Notes under the pieces: model-generated
Database searches by the model: none
What the model saw: the letters and a program-made list of their open reading frames with translations, nothing else
Told to the model about the DNA's origin: nothing
Program-made: the position numbers and the translations under genes
Shown: in pieces, positions 25,391-33,612 of the stretch
Layout of the letters: each line of letters opens with the position of its first letter
Numbering within the stretch: the first letter of the stretch is position 1
Origin: JAJZRJ01 sp040757055
Lineage (GTDB): Bacteria; Desulfobacterota; Desulfobulbia; Desulfobulbales; Desulfurivibrionaceae
Direction: 5' to 3'
Assembly (NCBI GenBank): GCA_040757055.1
Contig: JBFLXY010000011.1
Location: 26,275-90,274 of the forward strand
Length of the DNA: 64,000 nucleotides

Positions 25391-26572
25391 ATGAAAGTGC
25401 ATTGGTCTGCAAGCGGAGTCGTGATGCTGATGCTTCTGGCTGCGGGCAACGCCGAGGCGAAATGGCCAAAGGATTGCGGCAACGAAGGGCAGAAGACCTG
25501 CACCGGCCCTGCCCATTATGGCTGCAAGGACGACCTGGAGAAGTGCGATATGCCGGGGGCCAGGGATGTCTGCAGGAAGAAGGGGGAGTGCCCGTCTGAG
25601 TCGCGCAACAAGCACGACTGTCCGGATTGCGGCCATGATGGCCAGGAGCCCTGCCTCTTTAAAAAGTACTGCCACATGTGTGTTGATGGTCATCACGTCT
25701 CCCCGCAGACCGGGAAGTGCACGAAAACCGAAGGGCCGGTGGACACGATTGAATCCATGCTGCGAAAGGTGGACGGAGACCTGACCAAGGCGGAAAAGGA
25801 CTGCCGCAAATTCGGAGAAAAGATTGAAAATGGCTTGAACGACAAGGGGAAGGAAAAACTGCGGGATCTTCTTGATGCCGCCTCGGTGTCCAAGAAACTG
25901 GTGGACGACTCCCTGTACTATGGCGAACTCGCGGCCACCTGTTATGAAGAGCAGTTCAACGGCATTGTCTGCGGCGCGATCCCCTGGGTCAAGGGCTACA
26001 ACAAGCTGGCGATCCGGCTCCTGAACACGGATCATGACGACGATTTCAGGGACGTTACGAAGGAGGTGGGGAAAGACGCGGTCGAAATGGGGAAGAAATA
26101 TGTCCAGTATTTCATTCACGGGGATGCCTGTAAATACATGGTCGATCCGGTTGCCCGCGCCATGTGCGCCAGTGTCTATACCATGGTGGATGTTGCCAGG
26201 GATCCGGTGAACTGCGCAGTCAACACCGTCAAGGATTTGGCTGAAAAGAACAAGCAGGGTTCGGGGCAGAAGAAAAAGCCGGAGAAGGCTGATGTCAAAG
26301 ATTTTGTCGCCAGCAATTGCTATACGGTGGGGGTAATCTCGTTTACCCTGGCTGCCGACCAGGCATTGGCCGCGTTGACGGCGGAAACCGGGGAGGCAGT
26401 CGAGCTGCCGAAGGATGCCAAGGCGGTTCTCAAGGCGGTGAAGACGATTGCCAAGGCAAAGATCAAGTTGGAGCAGGGAGCCGAGGCCGCTGACAAGTTT
26501 GATGATTCCAAGGCAAAGCAGGTTATGGAGCAGCACAAGAGTTGCGACGGCGTTCTGAAGTATCTCGATTGA
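25391..26572 (+). CDS. Secreted cysteine-rich protein of unknown function
   Basis: 393 residues. A Sec signal peptide (MKVHWSASGVVMLMLLAAG, cleavage likely after AEA at residue 23) precedes a Cys-rich region (residues 27-110) with 12 Cys. It contains two copies of a CGxxGQxxC motif (CGNEGQKTC, CGHDGQEPC). The second copy continues ...YCHMCVDGHHVSPQTGKC, resembling a CGGxGQxPC...CxxGL...GxC module I remember from other bacterial exported proteins. The rest is helical, Lys/Glu-rich and has further scattered Cys (CYEEQ, GIVCGAIP, GDACKYM, NCYTVG). Disulfide-bonded periplasmic or extracellular location is likely. A strong GGAGGAGG site lies 7 bp upstream. Function unknown. Confidence 0.78.
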   Translation: MKVHWSASGVVMLMLLAAGNAEAKWPKDCGNEGQKTCTGPAHYGCKDDLEKCDMPGARDVCRKKGECPSESRNKHDCPDCGHDGQEPCLFKKYCHMCVDGHHVSPQTGKCTKTEGPVDTIESMLRKVDGDLTKAEKDCRKFGEKIENGLNDKGKEKLRDLLDAASVSKKLVDDSLYYGELAATCYEEQFNGIVCGAIPWVKGYNKLAIRLLNTDHDDDFRDVTKEVGKDAVEMGKKYVQYFIHGDACKYMVDPVARAMCASVYTMVDVARDPVNCAVNTVKDLAEKNKQGSGQKKKPEKADVKDFVASNCYTVGVISFTLAADQALAALTAETGEAVELPKDAKAVLKAVKTIAKAKIKLEQGAEAADKFDDSKAKQVMEQHKSCDGVLKYLD

Positions 26573-26631
26573 GTGTTTCCTGGCCAGGGGGAGGATGGCT
26601 TCCCCCTGGCTGGGGAAGGGGCGGAAGAAGG

Positions 26632-27063
26632 ATGACGGTCTTGCTGCGCCGTTGGCTGATGGTTTCTTGCGCTGTCCCGCTTCTGTGCGGATGCGTGGCG
26701 CCCGGACAGCCGCGGCCCGTTGGCGGCGACCGGGATTCCCACGGCTGCATCGGTTCGGCCGGGTATGTCTGGTGCGAGGCGAAGCAGAAATGCATCCGGG
26801 TCTGGGAGGAGCCGTGTGAGCCGGGAGACAAGATCACGGCCTGCTACGGCTGCGAAGGCCTTGGCCCCATTACCGTCCAGTATTTCCCTGGCGATGGCGC
26901 GTCCATCCTCGTGAATGGCAAGGCGTACCGGCTTGAACGGGCGATTTCCGCCTCCGGCGCTCGCTACGAAGGGGAAAATATCATGATCTGGGACAAGGGC
27001 GGCACGGCGCGTCTTGTTCTGGATGGCGGGGAGTATTCCTGCCGGGTGAGCGCCTGTCCATAG
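26632..27063 (+). CDS. MliC-like lysozyme-inhibitor lipoprotein
   Basis: 143 residues. A lipoprotein signal peptide ends in the lipobox LLCGC (mature Cys near residue 20). A short conserved segment, GCIGSAGYVWCEAKQKC, then leads to a C-terminal domain that matches the MliC/PliC fold: ITVQYFPGDGASILVNGKAYRL, then ISASGARYEGENIMIWDKGGTARLVL and a final Cys pair. Family members protect peptidoglycan from c-type lysozyme. The ASGARYE motif is the family's lysozyme-binding loop. It is third in the cluster of exported proteins and converges with mutM. Confidence 0.82.
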   Translation: MTVLLRRWLMVSCAVPLLCGCVAPGQPRPVGGDRDSHGCIGSAGYVWCEAKQKCIRVWEEPCEPGDKITACYGCEGLGPITVQYFPGDGASILVNGKAYRLERAISASGARYEGENIMIWDKGGTARLVLDGGEYSCRVSACP

Positions 27064-27084
27064 GCGTGTCCCAGCTGTTTTGCT

Positions 27085-27915
27085 TCAGGATTCCTTCTGG
27101 CAACGGGGGCAGAAAAAGGTGGCCCGCCCGCCGAGGACACGGCGTCGGATGGTCTGCCGGCAGCGGGGGCACGGCTTTCCGTCCCGGCCATAGACGGCCA
27201 GTTCCAGCTGGAAATAGCCGGGCTTGCCGCTGGCGTTCTCGTAGTCCGAGATGGTGGAGCCGCCCATGGCGATGGCCTTTGTGAGAATGGCGCGACTTGC
27301 CGTGACAATGCGTTGCCATTCCCTCTTCGGCACCCCCCTGGCCGGGGTTTGCGGATGGATGCCCGCGGCAAAGAGCGTTTCGTTGGCATAGATGTTTCCC
27401 AGCCCCACCACCACGGAGTTGTCCATCAGGAAGCTCTTCACGGCTACGCTTCTTCGTCCGGCCTTTCCCTGCAGATAGTCTGCGGTAAATGCCGCGGAAA
27501 AGGGCTCCGGCCCGAGTTCGGCAAAGGGATCGACGGTGCGCAGCTCCTCCGGCGAAAAGAGTTCCACAAAGCCGAAGCGCCGTACATCGTGGAAGCGCAT
27601 TTCCTTGCCGTTGTCGAGGAGGAAGTGGAGGTGGTCGTGCTTTCTGCGCGGGGTTGCCGCGGGAAAGAGTGCGATCTTGCCCGTCATTCCGAGGTGAAAG
27701 ACCATGAGGGCCCTGCTGCTCAAATGGACGAGGATGTACTTGGCCCGGCGCGTCACCCTGAGGATGGCGGCGCCTTTGGCAAATTCGTCCATCTTTGCGC
27801 GCGGGAAGGGCTTGCGCAGTTTCTTGTGGCTGGTGGCAATGGCAAGGACCGTCCGCCCCGTCACCAGGGGGGCAAGCCCCTGGCAGACCACCTCGACCTC
27901 GGGCAATTCCGGCAT
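27085..27915 (-). CDS. mutM: Formamidopyrimidine-DNA glycosylase
   Basis: 276 residues. The start MPELPEVEVVCQGL carries the catalytic N-terminal Pro2 and Glu3. The H2TH region is VVGLGNIYANETLFAAGIHP, and the C-terminal zinc finger is CPRCRQTI...FFCPRC. The conserved Lys in RRAKYILVHL is also present. It excises 8-oxoguanine and ring-opened purines and nicks the DNA. It is the last gene of the radical SAM fusion/TVP38 operon, 5 bp after the TVP38 gene. The frame is open further upstream, but Pro2 must be N-terminal, which fixes the start. Confidence 0.96.
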   Translation of the reverse strand: MPELPEVEVVCQGLAPLVTGRTVLAIATSHKKLRKPFPRAKMDEFAKGAAILRVTRRAKYILVHLSSRALMVFHLGMTGKIALFPAATPRRKHDHLHFLLDNGKEMRFHDVRRFGFVELFSPEELRTVDPFAELGPEPFSAAFTADYLQGKAGRRSVAVKSFLMDNSVVVGLGNIYANETLFAAGIHPQTPARGVPKREWQRIVTASRAILTKAIAMGGSTISDYENASGKPGYFQLELAVYGRDGKPCPRCRQTIRRRVLGGRATFFCPRCQKES

Positions 27916-27920
27916 GCCGG

Positions 27921-28616
27921 CTACCTGGAGGCCAAGGCGTTCGGGCTGATCTTCCGCACCACCTTGGGGATGAAGAAGGAGGCGACAAAGAGGGCCAGCG
28001 ACAGCAGGGTTTTCCAGCCCAGGAGTTGCGTCCAGTCCCCCGATTTCCACACCTCGGCCAGGGTGGCGAAGAAGAAGGTGAGGACAAAGCCGCCGGCGAT
28101 GATGCCGAAGAAGGTGCCGAAGAAGTAGTCGCGGAAGGTGACCCGGGTGAGCCCCATGCCGAAGTTGAGCGGGGTGAAGGGGAAGAAGATCAGCCGCAGG
28201 TAAAGGGTGGTGGCAAAGCCGTTTGCCGCGATCTTGTCGTCGTAGGCCTTGAGCCGGTCGCCGATGAGGGAGGCGGCGAAATCACGGCCCAGGTAACGGC
28301 CGATGAAAAAGGCGGCCGAGGCGCCAATGAGCGCGCCGATTTCGTTGTAGAGAAAGCCGTAGAGGGTGCCGAAGAGAACGGCGCCGATGCCGGTGAAGAG
28401 GGTGGCGGGCAGAAAGAGGCAGATGCCCACGGCATAGACGAGGACGAAGACCAGCGGGCCCCAGGGGCCGCTTTCCCGGACAAAGGCCTCGATCCGTTCC
28501 GGTGCGATCCATTCCCGGAGGTCGGTGGCGCGGAAGAGCCAGACCGCCGTCGCCAGGAAGAGGAGGAAGAGCACAGCCTTGATCGCGCCTTTGCGGGAAT
28601 TCGCTGCCTGCTTCAT
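27921..28616 (-). CDS. TVP38/TMEM64 (DedA-like) integral membrane protein
   Basis: 231 residues with about six hydrophobic segments (KAVLFLLFLATAVWLF, LVFVLVYAVGICLFLPATLF, the Gly-rich GAVLFGTLYGFLYNEIGALIGASAAFFIGRYLGRD, and IIAGGFVLTFFFATLAEVW). The FLPATLFTGIGAVLFG and GRYLGRD stretches and LRLIFFPFTPLNFGMGL are characteristic of the VTT domain family. Relatives move lipids or ions or affect membrane homeostasis; the substrate is unknown. The start overlaps the upstream radical SAM fusion by 4 bp (ATGA), so translation is coupled. Confidence 0.88.
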   Translation of the reverse strand: MKQAANSRKGAIKAVLFLLFLATAVWLFRATDLREWIAPERIEAFVRESGPWGPLVFVLVYAVGICLFLPATLFTGIGAVLFGTLYGFLYNEIGALIGASAAFFIGRYLGRDFAASLIGDRLKAYDDKIAANGFATTLYLRLIFFPFTPLNFGMGLTRVTFRDYFFGTFFGIIAGGFVLTFFFATLAEVWKSGDWTQLLGWKTLLSLALFVASFFIPKVVRKISPNALASR

Positions 28617-31600
28617 GCGCTGCTCCGCTGGTTCTGGTTGGCCGCCCACAGGGGGCAGAGATGCCGGAGGCACTCCCTGTTCTGCGCCTGCTGCCGGCAG
28701 CGGATCGGGAATTCGGCCAGGAGGGGGATGGGCAGGAGTTCCTGCGAAAGCCGCGCCGCTTCCTGCAGGGCGGTGACACTTTCCCGCTGACAGCAACGGG
28801 CGCCGGTGGTTTCCGCGATGCGGCCGAGCACCCGGGCGGCGGCCTGCTGCGCGAGCTGCCGGGCCTCGGGGGTGAGCGGGGTGGCATTGAGTAGGACGCT
28901 CATGCCGATGCCCACGCCGATGGCTGCCCCGCAAATGCCCCAGAAACCGCAGACCCCGCCCGGCACCTTGCTGCCCCGCTCGATGGCGGCGAGGATGGTT
29001 TCCCGGCCGATGTTGCCGCCCCGGTTGCGGTAGGTGGCGACCATGACGCCAGGCACCAGGGCATGGTGCTCCGGCCCATGGAGCGGAAAGGCCGGATGCT
29101 GCCGGATCTGCTGCAAAAGGGCGAGCATGTCGGTCTCCGTCGATTCGGTGCAGCGCAGCCGGATAATGGAGAGACCGTCGCGCTGGTGGCAATCGTCGCA
29201 GATGAAGTGGCCCTGGGCGCAGACGCTGTGGGTGGTGCGGGTGCCGCCGCAGTAATGGCAGGACGCGGTGCCGGGCTGGGCCAGGTAGGTGAGTTCGTTG
29301 CCGCAGACCATGCAGCCGGCGGCATGGCGTACTGGCGTGGTCGCCGGGAAGGGCAGGATTTTGGGGGCGACGGTTTCCGGCGGCGTGGCGCAGCAACCGG
29401 TCGCGGACTCAGTCGCCTCTCCTGGCGTGCTGCAGCAGGCGTTGGCCATGGCGATATTGGTCACCGCGCCTGTTTCGTCGAGCAGCAGCACCGAATCGTC
29501 GAGCTCTTTGGCATCGGCCAGCGGGATGGCGATGCGCTGTCCCTTGACCAGCGTGATGCCGCTCTCGCTGACCACGGCGGCAAAGGGGCCGCGATAGATT
29601 GCCTCAGCCGTGGCGGTTGTTGCCGGTTTCCAGGCGCAGTAGGTGAGGGAGTAAAACTGGACGCCGTCCACCAGCCGGTAGGGAAAGCGTTTGATGAGCC
29701 GGGCATTGCCAAAGCTCGCGGCCCGCAGCATGGCCATGAGTTCCTCCTGCTGCATGGCGCCGCCCAGACATTCGCCGCGGAACCGCGCGTTGTTCTTGAT
29801 GGCCACCGGGATCGCCCCGTCGGTGACGATGTCGGAAATCACCAGCCGGCCGCCGGGGTTGAGCACCCGGAAGATCTCGTGAAAGGTGCGCCGCTTGTCC
29901 GGCGAGAGATTGATGACGCAGTTGGAGATCACCACGTCGGCACTGGCATCCGCCAGCGGCAGGGCCTCCAGAAAACCTTTCCTGAATTCGAGATTGTCGT
30001 AGCCGAGTCGCTGGCGCACCTCGGCCTGGGAGGCGCGGGCCAGCGAGAGCATCTCTTCGGTCATGTCGATGCCGCAGACCCGGCCCTGCGGGCCCACCTT
30101 TTCGGCGGCGAGGAAACACTCCACTCCGCTGCCGCTGCCGAGATCGACCAGGGTCTCTCCGGCCTTGAGGCCGGCATCGCTCACCGGGCTGCCGCAGCCG
30201 TACGAGCGCTGGCGGGAGGCCAGGGGAATGAAGTGGGCCGCGGCCTGTTCCGGGGCAAAGGGATTGACGATGTTGGTGTTGGCCTGCACTGCGGCCTGGG
30301 CATAAAATTCCCGCACCGGGCGGTGTCCGTGGTCGCCGGCCAGGGATACCACGCAGTTGCAGTGGGTGAGGGCGACCTCCCGGCCGTCCGGGCAGTCGTG
30401 GCGCACGTCGCCCATGCGGAGCAGCAGTTCGCCGTCATCCGGGACCGGATACTGCCGTGCCTGCGCGGCGATGAGCCAGAGGGCCAGATCGGCATACATA
30501 TCCACGTAGGGATCGTGGCCGGTGAAGGCCCCGCCGGCTAGGTAGCTGTGGTCGAGGTCGTGACCGCCGGTAAGGAAGCCGCAGGGGTTGGCCCGGAGCC
30601 CGGCGTTGTCGATGTGCGAGGCCCGGCGGATGCGGTCGAGCACCGGGCTGTGGCGCCAGGCTTGTTCGAGGCCCTCTGTCACCGGCCCGCAGGCGAGTTC
30701 CGCGACCCCCACCAGGGCGGGCGAGGGGTAGACCATGGAGTCCGGCCCGATGGCCAGGGATTCCCATCCGGCGTTGCTGCCGTCGTGACGGGTGCCGGGC
30801 GAGCTGAAGACCTGTCCCTTGAGGGCCTCGATGTTGTCGATGGCGACCCCCAGTTTCTCGGCCTCACCGTGGGCCGCCAGCAGCACCGGCAGAATCTCTG
30901 CCGGCGCAACAAACTGCGCCAGAGTGCCCTTGCCCCGCACGAAATGCCAGAGCAGGTGGATGTTCTTCACCCCGTGGTCCGCGGCCAGGCTGACCAGGGC
31001 CGGCAAATCGGGGAGATTGCCGCGGTTGACCGCCACCGAGAGGGTGGTCTGGATGCCCTCGGCGCGCAGAAGGCGCAGGCTGGCAAGCAGCCGCTGGAAG
31101 GTGCCGGGGCCGCGCAGATGGTCGTGGCTCTGCTCCAGGCCGTCGAGGCTCAACTGGAGGTGGAGCCGCTCGCTGGGAAGTTTTCTGAGGGTCGCCAGGT
31201 GCTCGCCCAGCAGCAGGCCGTTGGTGAGTACCACCGCATGAGCCCCGGGATTGGCGAGCACATCGGCGAGCAGGGCCGGGAAATCCGGATAGACAAAGGG
31301 TTCGCCGCCGGTGAAATAGAAGAGGGTGCAGCCCAGGTCCGTTGCCTCGGCCATGGACCGGCGCAGGATCTCCGGCGCCAGGGCCGTCTTTTCCGCCGGC
31401 GAGGCGGCAAAAAGGCAGTGGCGGCAGGCGAGGTTGCACTGGTTGGTGAGGTGGAACCAGCATTCCTTGAGGGTATTCAGGGTGAGGGCGTGGTGGCGGC
31501 CTGCATAGGGGGGGGGCGCGCCCCGGTCCAACTGGGCGTACAGCTGTTCCATGGCCAGCAGGGTCGCGGCCAGGGGCTGGTCATCCGGAGAACGGCGGGC

Positions 31601-31747
31601 GGCCTCGTCGAGGCTTTCGGCAGCCTGCATGGCCTGGAGCAGCCGGTCGGCCCCGGGGCCGGGCACGGCCCAATCCGGTTTTTCCGGGTGGAGGTAGATG
31701 GGGCAGCCTTGCCAGCTATGGCGCTGCCAGTGGGGAAGCAAGCCCAT
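28613..31747 (-). CDS. Radical SAM - ArsM-like methyltransferase - DUF5714-like fusion protein
   Basis: 1044 residues from the chosen start. (1) A radical SAM domain (about 90-350): CX3CX2C at 104/108/111 (CNLACRHC), FYFTGGEPF, TNGLLLGEH. (2) A class I methyltransferase (about 490-720) resembling arsenite methyltransferase ArsM: SYGCGSP, VDLGSGSGVECFLAA near 535, GIDMTEEML, VISNCVINLSPDK, and Cys660 in RGECLGGAM, then an ArsM-type tail with Cys pairs 771-772 and 785-786. (3) A C-terminal Cys-rich domain (about 810-1030) starting CMVCGNEL, which I associate with DUF5714. It could modify arsenic or another soft-metal or small-molecule substrate; that is inference. Start 31747 is preferred because a promoter lies across the alternative ATG at 31825. 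Confidence 0.82.
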   Translation of the reverse strand: MGLLPHWQRHSWQGCPIYLHPEKPDWAVPGPGADRLLQAMQAAESLDEAARRSPDDQPLAATLLAMEQLYAQLDRGAPPPYAGRHHALTLNTLKECWFHLTNQCNLACRHCLFAASPAEKTALAPEILRRSMAEATDLGCTLFYFTGGEPFVYPDFPALLADVLANPGAHAVVLTNGLLLGEHLATLRKLPSERLHLQLSLDGLEQSHDHLRGPGTFQRLLASLRLLRAEGIQTTLSVAVNRGNLPDLPALVSLAADHGVKNIHLLWHFVRGKGTLAQFVAPAEILPVLLAAHGEAEKLGVAIDNIEALKGQVFSSPGTRHDGSNAGWESLAIGPDSMVYPSPALVGVAELACGPVTEGLEQAWRHSPVLDRIRRASHIDNAGLRANPCGFLTGGHDLDHSYLAGGAFTGHDPYVDMYADLALWLIAAQARQYPVPDDGELLLRMGDVRHDCPDGREVALTHCNCVVSLAGDHGHRPVREFYAQAAVQANTNIVNPFAPEQAAAHFIPLASRQRSYGCGSPVSDAGLKAGETLVDLGSGSGVECFLAAEKVGPQGRVCGIDMTEEMLSLARASQAEVRQRLGYDNLEFRKGFLEALPLADASADVVISNCVINLSPDKRRTFHEIFRVLNPGGRLVISDIVTDGAIPVAIKNNARFRGECLGGAMQQEELMAMLRAASFGNARLIKRFPYRLVDGVQFYSLTYCAWKPATTATAEAIYRGPFAAVVSESGITLVKGQRIAIPLADAKELDDSVLLLDETGAVTNIAMANACCSTPGEATESATGCCATPPETVAPKILPFPATTPVRHAAGCMVCGNELTYLAQPGTASCHYCGGTRTTHSVCAQGHFICDDCHQRDGLSIIRLRCTESTETDMLALLQQIRQHPAFPLHGPEHHALVPGVMVATYRNRGGNIGRETILAAIERGSKVPGGVCGFWGICGAAIGVGIGMSVLLNATPLTPEARQLAQQAAARVLGRIAETTGARCCQRESVTALQEAARLSQELLPIPLLAEFPIRCRQQAQNRECLRHLCPLWAANQNQRSSA

Positions 31748-31776
31748 GGGAAACCCGCGCGAAGATTTTGTGGTTC

Positions 31777-31794
31777 CGCCCCGGTTGCGGGGCG
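31777..31794 (-). promoter_or_regulatory. Leader hairpin upstream of the radical SAM fusion
   Basis: A perfect 7-bp stem, CGCCCCG / CGGGGCG with a 4-nt loop, lies between the predicted transcription start (about 31798) and the start codon at 31747. No T-run follows, so it is not a terminator. It may affect mRNA stability or translation. Confidence 0.4.
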
Positions 31795-31804
31795 CACTTG
31801 CTGC

Positions 31805-31833
31805 ACCATAATGATCGCCGGCCATCGGGTCAA
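31805..31833 (-). promoter_or_regulatory. Promoter of the radical SAM fusion/TVP38/mutM operon
   Basis: On the minus strand TTGACC (31828-31833) is followed after 17 bp by TATGGT (31805-31810). It matches 5 of 6 and 4 of 6. It overlaps the upstream in-frame ATG at 31825, which argues for translation from 31747. Confidence 0.55.
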
Positions 31834-31913
31834 GCCGTTCTTCTCCGGCAAGGTTCCGGCGAGAAAATGATGCCTTCCCCTGCGGGAGTCAGGTATACTG
31901 CTTGGAGGCATGG

Positions 31914-32498
31914 ATGATGACCACGGAATCACGGGAAACATTGCGGCAGCGGATACTGGCGGCGCGGGATGCGTTGCCGGAGGCGGTTCGGCAGGAGCGG
32001 AGCGCGGCCATCTGCGCCCGGCTGTGGGAGATTCCGGCGGTGGCGGCGGGGGGCACCGTCATGGTCTATGTCAGCTTCCGCAGCGAGGTGGAGACCGGCC
32101 CCTTGATCGCCGAGGCCCTGCGCCGCGGGGTGACCGTGGCGGTGCCGCGCACCGAGGTGAAGGCCAAACGGCTGGCGGTCTATCGCCTGAGCGATCCGGG
32201 CCGGGAACTGCGCCCCGGCTATTGTGGCATCATGGAGCCCGACCCGGCCCGGGCCGCGCCCGTTGAGCCGGCGGCCATCGACGTCGTTATCCTGCCGGGC
32301 AGCGTCTTTGACCGGCACGGCGGCCGGCTGGGATATGGCGGCGGCTATTACGACCGTTTCCTCGCCCTGGAGGCCCCCCGGGCCCTGCGGGTGGCGGTGG
32401 CGTTCGATATGCAGGTGGTGGCGAGGGTGCCGGTGCTGGCGCACGACATGCGGCTGCACTGGCTTGTGACCGAAAGCGGGGCGAGGGCAACGGGATGA
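31914..32498 (+). CDS. 5-formyltetrahydrofolate cyclo-ligase family protein
   Basis: 194 residues, the usual size. The family signatures are present: the N-terminal basic helix LRQRILAARDALP, MVYVSFRSEVETGPLI, and the C-terminal ATP/folate loop DRHGGRLGYGGGYYDRFLA. The enzyme turns 5-formyl-THF into 5,10-methenyl-THF using ATP. GGAGG at 31904-31908 serves two adjacent ATGs (31914 and 31917); either may be used. The gene overlaps the deacylase gene by 4 bp and is divergent from the radical SAM fusion. Confidence 0.93.
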   Translation: MMTTESRETLRQRILAARDALPEAVRQERSAAICARLWEIPAVAAGGTVMVYVSFRSEVETGPLIAEALRRGVTVAVPRTEVKAKRLAVYRLSDPGRELRPGYCGIMEPDPARAAPVEPAAIDVVILPGSVFDRHGGRLGYGGGYYDRFLALEAPRALRVAVAFDMQVVARVPVLAHDMRLHWLVTESGARATG

Positions 32499-33547
32499 CG
32501 AAGCGCACGGCGGTGTTCAGGCACGAACTCTTTCTGGAACACGACCCGGGCTACGGCCATGTGGAGTCGCCCGACCGGCTGCGCGCCATCTATCAGGCCC
32601 TCGACGGCGCCGCCCTCCGAGCCCGTCTGCTCTTCCCGGATTTCGGCCCGGCCGGCGAGGAGGTGCTGTCTCTGAACCATACCCCGGGCCACATTGCCCG
32701 GGTGAAGGCCACCAGCGGCAAGCCCTTCGAGGTGCTCGACCCGGACACCCATACCTCGCCGCGCTCGTATGAAGCAGCCTGTCTGGCGGCCGGCGCGGTG
32801 GTGACGGCCGTGGGGATGGTGGTGAAGGGCGAGATCGACAATGCCTGCGCCCTGGTCCGTCCGCCGGGCCACCATGCCGAGGCGGACCACACCAGCGGCT
32901 TCTGCCTCTTCAACAACGTGGCGGTGGCGGCCCACTACGGCCTCAAGCACCTGGGGCTCCAGCGCATCCTCATCGTCGACTGGGACATCCACCATGGCAA
33001 CGGCACCCAGCACTCCTTCTACGACACCGACCAGGTGCTCTACTTCTCCACCCACCAGTACCCCTATTTCCCCGGCAGCGGCGCGGTGAGCGAGACCGGC
33101 CGCGGCAGGGGCGAAGGGTACACGGTCAACGTGCCGCTCCAGGGCGGCCAGGACGATTTCGCCTTTGCCCGCATCTTCAACGAGCTTTTGGTGCCCGTTG
33201 CCCGACAGTACCGGCCGGAATGCATCATCATTTCGGCCGGGTACGACATCTATGCCGGCGATCCCCTGGGCACCATGGGCGTGACCCCGGCCGGCTTCGG
33301 CTATCTCACCAGGGTCATGGTGGAACTGGCCGAGGAATTGTGCCAGGGTCGTCTGGTGCTGGCGCTGGAAGGGGGCTATTCGTTTGAAGGCTTGGCAGCC
33401 GGGGTGCTGGCGAGTGTGGCCGAGCTGACCGGAGAGGGGGGAATGGCCGGCGAGCGGCTCGATGCCTTCCGCCGCGCCGCCGCTCCGCTGCGCGCCCTGG
33501 AGCAGGCCAGGGCCGCGGCAAAAAAATACTGGACAACGCTTTCCTGA
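32495..33547 (+). CDS. Histone deacetylase-like (class II HDAC/AcuC family) deacylase
   Basis: 350 residues covering the whole arginase-deacetylase fold. Visible active-site parts are the His pair in RPPGHHAEADHTSGFCLFNN, the metal ligands in VDWDIHHGNGTQHSFY, SAGYDIYAGDPLG, and the LEGGYSFEGLA loop with the catalytic-site Tyr. Family members remove acyl groups from lysines or polyamines with a zinc or iron ion. SAGYD in place of the common SAGFDAH is a mild variation. It overlaps the upstream cyclo-ligase gene (ATGA), so the two are co-translated. Confidence 0.9.
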   Translation: MTKRTAVFRHELFLEHDPGYGHVESPDRLRAIYQALDGAALRARLLFPDFGPAGEEVLSLNHTPGHIARVKATSGKPFEVLDPDTHTSPRSYEAACLAAGAVVTAVGMVVKGEIDNACALVRPPGHHAEADHTSGFCLFNNVAVAAHYGLKHLGLQRILIVDWDIHHGNGTQHSFYDTDQVLYFSTHQYPYFPGSGAVSETGRGRGEGYTVNVPLQGGQDDFAFARIFNELLVPVARQYRPECIIISAGYDIYAGDPLGTMGVTPAGFGYLTRVMVELAEELCQGRLVLALEGGYSFEGLAAGVLASVAELTGEGGMAGERLDAFRRAAAPLRALEQARAAAKKYWTTLS

Positions 33548-33612
33548 ATCATGGATGATGTACAAGAGATTGAACTTCCGAGGAAAGTGATAAAGAAACG
33601 CGGAACCAGGGG

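Noticed and set aside
28617..29396. An N-terminal extension that would fuse the TVP38 protein to sequence inside the radical SAM gene
   Set aside because: The added residues are Pro/Arg-rich shadow of the fusion gene. The membrane protein starts naturally at 28616 with an ATGA overlap.
31894..31899. TATACT as a -10 for the 5-FTHF cyclo-ligase gene
   Set aside because: No acceptable -35 lies 16-18 bp upstream, and transcription would start inside the Shine-Dalgarno.
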